Shown here: in pieces, positions 60,301-64,000 of the stretch
Position numbering within the stretch: the first letter of the stretch is position 1
Layout: each line of letters starts with the position of its first letter
Origin: Miscanthus floridulus
Lineage: Eukaryota > Streptophyta > Magnoliopsida > Poales > Poaceae
Length of the DNA stretch: 64,000 bases
NCBI RefSeq assembly: GCF_019320115.1
Contig: NC_089584.1
Location: 105,825,111 to 105,889,110 of the forward strand
Reading direction: 5' to 3'
Program-made: the position numbers and the translations under genes
The notes under the pieces: generated by a model
What the model saw: only the letters and a program-made list of their open reading frames with translations
What the model was told of the DNA's origin: nothing
Database searches by the model: none

Positions 60301-63300
60301 CCAGGCGGACCTGAAGCCATACGAGGCATACTTCTGGGGCGTTCTCCCCGGACAGAGCTCCACACCTCTCGGGCAGATCACGCTACCTGTGCAATTTGGG
60401 ACTCCGAACCACTTCCGCACCGACTACGTGGAGATCCCAGAGCTTGAGGCTCCGCGCAAGAACATCAGGTCCAAGGAGCACAAGACGATCCAGCTGGTCG
60501 AGGGCGATCCCAGCAAAACGGCCCTCATCGGGGCCGACCTGGATCCCAAATAGGAAGACGCGCTCGTTAGGTTCTTGAGGGGCAACGTGGATGTGTTTGC
60601 ATGGAAACCTTCCGACATGCCCGATGTACCTCGGAACTTGATTGAGCACTCCTTAAATGTCAACAGCAAGGCCAAACCAATCAAGCAGAAGCTACGACGG
60701 TTCGCTCACGACAAAAAGGAGGCGATTAGGGTAGAAGTTACACGGCTTTTGGCAGCCGGATTTATCAAAGAAGTGTATCATCCGGAATGGTTAGCTAACC
60801 TGGTTCTTGTACGCAAAAAGAATAATGAATGGAGAATGTGCGTTGATTACACTGATCTCAACAAACACTGCCCTAAGGACCCCTTCGGCTTACCTCGCAT
60901 AGACGAGGTCGTAGATTCAACCGCCAGTTGCGAGCTGCTTTCCTTTCTCGATTGCTACTCTGGTTATCACCGGATCGCTCTCAAAAAGGACGACCAGATC
61001 AAGACATCTTTCATCACGCCTTTCGGTGCCTACTGCTACACGACTATGTCGTTCGGGCTCAAAAACACCGGGGCTACCTACCAACGTGCTATACAGGCCT
61101 GCCTCAACGACGAGATAAAAGACGGCCCCGTCGAGGCTTATGTTGACGATATAGTTGTCAAAACCAAGGAAGCACATACCCTTGTTGACAATCTAGAACG
61201 CACCTTCGCAGCCCTTAATACGTTCCAATGGAAATTAAACCCAAAGAAGTGCATCTTTGGTATCCCTTCTGGCATATTGCTCGGCAACGTCGTCAGTTAC
61301 GACGGCATACGCCCTAACCTGGAGAAAGTCAAAGCTGTCTTAGACATGAAGCCCCCAAAAAAGGTGAAGGATGTCCAGAAGCTTACCGGCTGCATGGCTG
61401 CTCTAAGCCGTTTCATATCAAGATTAGGAGAAAAAGGACTACCGTTCTTCAAACTGCTCAAAGCGTCCGAGAAGTTTGAGTGGTTGGAGGAAGCAGACGC
61501 TGCCTTCACGCAGCTAAAACAATACCTCACATCACCTCCGGTACTTACTGCTCCCAGAGAAGACGAAACTCTCCTACTTTACATTGCGGCAACCGATCGG
61601 GTGGTTTCCACTACAATGGTGGTCGAGCGCGACGAGCCGGGCCACGCCTACAAGGTACAGCGGCCAATTTATTTCATTAGTGAGGTACTCAACGAATCCA
61701 AGACCAGGTACCCATAGATTCAGAAACTGCTCTACGCCATACTGATAACATCCCGAAAGTTGAGACATTACTTCGACGGATATCGTGTGGTGGTCATGAC
61801 CGAGTATCCTTTGGGGGACATCATTCGCAATATGGATGCGAACGGGCGCATCGTCAAATGGGCAATGGAGCTATGCCCCTTTTCCTTGGAATTTGCAAGC
61901 CGTACTACAATCAAGTCTCAGGCACTCGTCGATTTCATCGTCGAGTGGACAGACTTAAGCACGCCTGCCTCTCCGGGATCCGACGAATATTGGACGATGT
62001 ACTTCGACGGTTCTCTCAACATTGATGGTGCGGGAGCAGGAGTTCTTTTTGTGTCACCATCCAAGGAGCAGCTCCGGTACGTCCTCAGGATTTATTTCCC
62101 TGCATCTAATAATGCCGCTGAGTATGAAGCATGCCTGCATGGTCTACGAATTGCGGTTGAGCTTGGAGTTAAACGTCTCTATGTCTACGGAGATTCGGCT
62201 CTAGTCATCAACCAACTCAACAAGGACTGGGACACGACCAGTGAAAAGATGGACGCATATTGCAAATCGATAAGAAAGCAGGAAGGCAGGTTCTATGGCA
62301 TCGAGTACATACACGTGGTCCGGGACAAGAACCAGGCAGCGGATGCGTTGTCAAAGTTAGGATCATCCCAAGCCAAAATCCCACATGGCGTATTCGTCCA
62401 AGACCTGCTCACGCCTTCCATTGAAGACGAAGATTCAACGACCGACAAAGTTTCAGACCAGCAATTAGTGGCTACGGTTCCGGCGCCGAGCACAACCGAG
62501 CCGCTTCCGACCACTCATGAGCCGGATTGGAGAACACCTTTCATCAAGTACTTAACAGATGGTAGCGGTTATATCGATCGAACAGAAAATGAGCGCCTGA
62601 TGCGTCGTAGTAAGCAGTATCTGCTCGTCAATGGCAAGTTATGGCGCAAAAACGCTAAGGAGGAAATCTTGATGAAGTGCATAACCCAGGAGGAAGGCGA
62701 GCATCTCCTAGACCAAATCCACTCTGGCTCCTGCGGCAACCACGTGGCCTCAAGAACACTAGTCGGTAAGGCTTTCCGAGCAGGGTTCTATTGGCCGTCA
62801 GCAGTGGCCGACGCAGAGAAGCTAGTCCACCACTGTGAGGGTTGTCAGTTCTTCTCCAAGAGAATCCATGTACCAGCACATGAGATCCAGATGATTCTAG
62901 CCTCTTGGCCCTTCGCATGCTGGGGACTGGACATGATCGGGCCTTTCAAACCAGCTCCTGGGAAATTTACATGCGTCTTCGTGCTAATTGATAAGTTTTC
63001 TAAGTGGATAGAATACATGCCTCTGGTACAGGCATCCTCAGAGAAAGCTGTCACATTCCTCGACTAGGTCATCCACCATTTCGGCATGCCCAACAACATC
63101 ATTACTGATCTGGGTACTCAGTTCACCGGGAACGCTTTTTGGGACTTCTGCGATGAAAGGAGCATAGTTGTAAAATACGTCTCGGTGGCGCACCCTAGAG
63201 CTAATGGACAAGTCGAGCGGGCTAATGGCATGATCTTGGACGCATTGAAGAAGAGGATGTACAGAGAAAATGATAAAGCTCCTGGAAGATGGCTCAAGGA

Positions 63301-63766
63301 GTTACCAGCCATGGTCTGGGGCCTCCGAACTCAGCCCAGTCGTAACACCGGCGTCTCACCATACTTTATGGTTTACGGCGCTGAGGCAGTCCTCCCACCA
63401 GATATAGCTTTCAGATCAGCATGGGTAGAGAACTTCGATGAAGGCAAGGTCAATGAAGTACGGGAGCTAGAAGTCAACAGCGCAGAGGAGAAAAGGCTTG
63501 ATTCTTGCGTACGCACGGCCAAATACCTTGCTGTTTTGCGCAGGTACTACAACAAGAACGTTAAAGAGCGTTTCTTCGTGGTCGGGGACTTAGTCCTGAA
63601 GTGGAAGACGAACCAGGCTGGTGTCCACAAACTCGCAACCCCATGGGAGGGACCCTTCATGATCAAGGAAGTCACACATCCAACGTCTTACAGGTTAGCT
63701 CATCTGGACGGCATGGATGTACCAAACTCATGGCACATCGACAAGCTTAGACGTTTCTATGCTTAA
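57326..63766 (+). pseudogene. Element D gag-pol polyprotein, one frame with six TAG stops
   Basis: A single frame runs about 2150 codons from ATG 57326 (MVIISGSVATPNGPTF) to TAA 63764-63766 with no frameshift. In order: five 7-residue repeats ending APT (57494-57598); gag (PKNFKLEKLQKYDGKENPE, FIDNFIATCEQPG, RKYVRLFSEMR); a CxxH knuckle-like CQLHPKSNHTMENC; protease VLIDGGSSIDILF (about 60235); RT (LVLVRKKNNEWRMCVDYTDL, EAYVDDIVVK at about 61135); RNase H; a second RNase H (YFDGSLNIDGAGAG, NNAAEYEACLHGL, YGDSALVINQ); and integrase (HHCEGCQFF, WGLDMIGPF, IITDLGTQFTG, NGQVERANG). TAG stops lie at 57935, 59246, 59681, 60551, 61715 and 63065; each falls where glutamine is likely. Without them the protein would be complete for replication and integration. 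Confidence 0.93.
57494..57598 (+). repeat. Five 21-bp tandem repeats in the element D gag N-terminus
   Basis: The units end GGCTCCGACC or GGCTCCAACC and encode seven residues each, ending AlaProThr (TVNMAPT, TVNTAPT, TTDTAPT, MMDLAPT, MGHLAPT). The period keeps the frame. The repeats probably arose by slippage and give a flexible N-terminal arm. Confidence 0.85.
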
Positions 63767-64000
63767 CTACTGAGATATGTACTCTACTTGTATTTTCGAT
63801 TTACTTTACTAAAGCAACTATGATTTCTCTGACCACTCTAATGTGTCACTCCGAATTTTATGGTTATTCTAACTTAAGCCAGTACAAGCCGACCACCACT
63901 CCTTCTACGGTTTTCAGAGCAGGCCCTATCCCCGGTTCCTCCCAACACGTGCACGAGATCCGCTCTCTACGTTGCGGGTGATCGGCAGGTCCCCCCTGGT
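63767..64000 (+). other. Element D region after gag-pol, incomplete
   Basis: No coding frame is recognised in these last 234 bases. In Tat-type elements this zone can lead to a long spacer or an antisense ORF before the 3-prime LTR; neither can be judged here. Confidence 0.5.

Larger units (their letters stand above)
56805..64000 (+). mobile_element. Tat/Retand-type gypsy element D, 5-prime part, runs off the window
   Basis: The left LTR is 56805-57277. A primer site TGGCACGCCAGG (57279-57290) and a single gag-pol frame (57326-63766) follow. The RNase H region carries a second, archaeal-type RNase H block, a trait of the Tat lineage. The element is inserted into the right LTR of element C after GCGGAAG. 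The right LTR is not in the window. The frame is broken only by TAG codons. Confidence 0.93.

Overview
The window is a stretch of plant nuclear DNA made almost entirely of nested transposable elements. I found no intact host gene. The families point to a grass: CACTA elements with tnp2, DUF4218 and DUF4216 domains, SIRE-type copia elements with LTRs of about 2.5 kb, a chromodomain-bearing gypsy element, and Tat/Retand gypsy elements with an antisense ORF. A relative of sorghum, sugarcane or Miscanthus is plausible but is a guess.

Layout. (1) 1-16793 is the right part of a large CACTA (En/Spm) transposon; its left end lies outside the window. It carries a tnp2 transposase pseudogene on the minus strand, a captured F-box gene remnant, and a TNPA-like gene on the plus strand. 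A 5531-bp internal segment is repeated in tandem (1203-6733 and 6740-12270). The right end has subterminal repeats and a CTTGTAGTG terminus. (2) 16794-30650 is an old Tat-type gypsy fragment seen mainly through its antisense ORF. It is split by a complete gag-only SIRE-like copia element (A, 17473-27788, target duplication ATGAG). (3) 30661-45813 is a second SIRE-like copia element (B, minus strand, gag and pol present but broken). It holds a solo LTR (32657-32997, target duplication TACCC) and a gypsy-like element that encodes only gag and protease (36857-41846). (4) 45814-56804 is a Tekay/Del-like chromovirus (C, minus strand) with LTRs of about 4 kb, inserted into the LTR of B. (5) 56805-64000 is a Tat/Retand gypsy element (D, plus strand), inserted into the right LTR of C and running off the window.

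The most striking object is in element C. Upstream of gag, on the sense strand, is an extra 351-codon reading frame (55710 down to 54655). Its first residues, MARTKQTARKST, are identical to the N-terminal tail of histone H3, and the likeness continues to about residue 22. A long coiled coil and an acidic tail follow. It has nine in-frame TAG codons, so each open piece is short and easy to miss. The same element ends its polyprotein in a chromodomain, the module class that reads methylated H3 tails, so the element encodes both an H3-tail look-alike and a likely reader of such tails.

A second general feature is the way the coding frames decay. In C, D, the CACTA genes and the leader ORF the frames run for kilobases with few frameshifts. 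Most breaks are TAG codons, usually where a glutamine is expected. This fits C-to-T change at CAG, a CHG methylation context.
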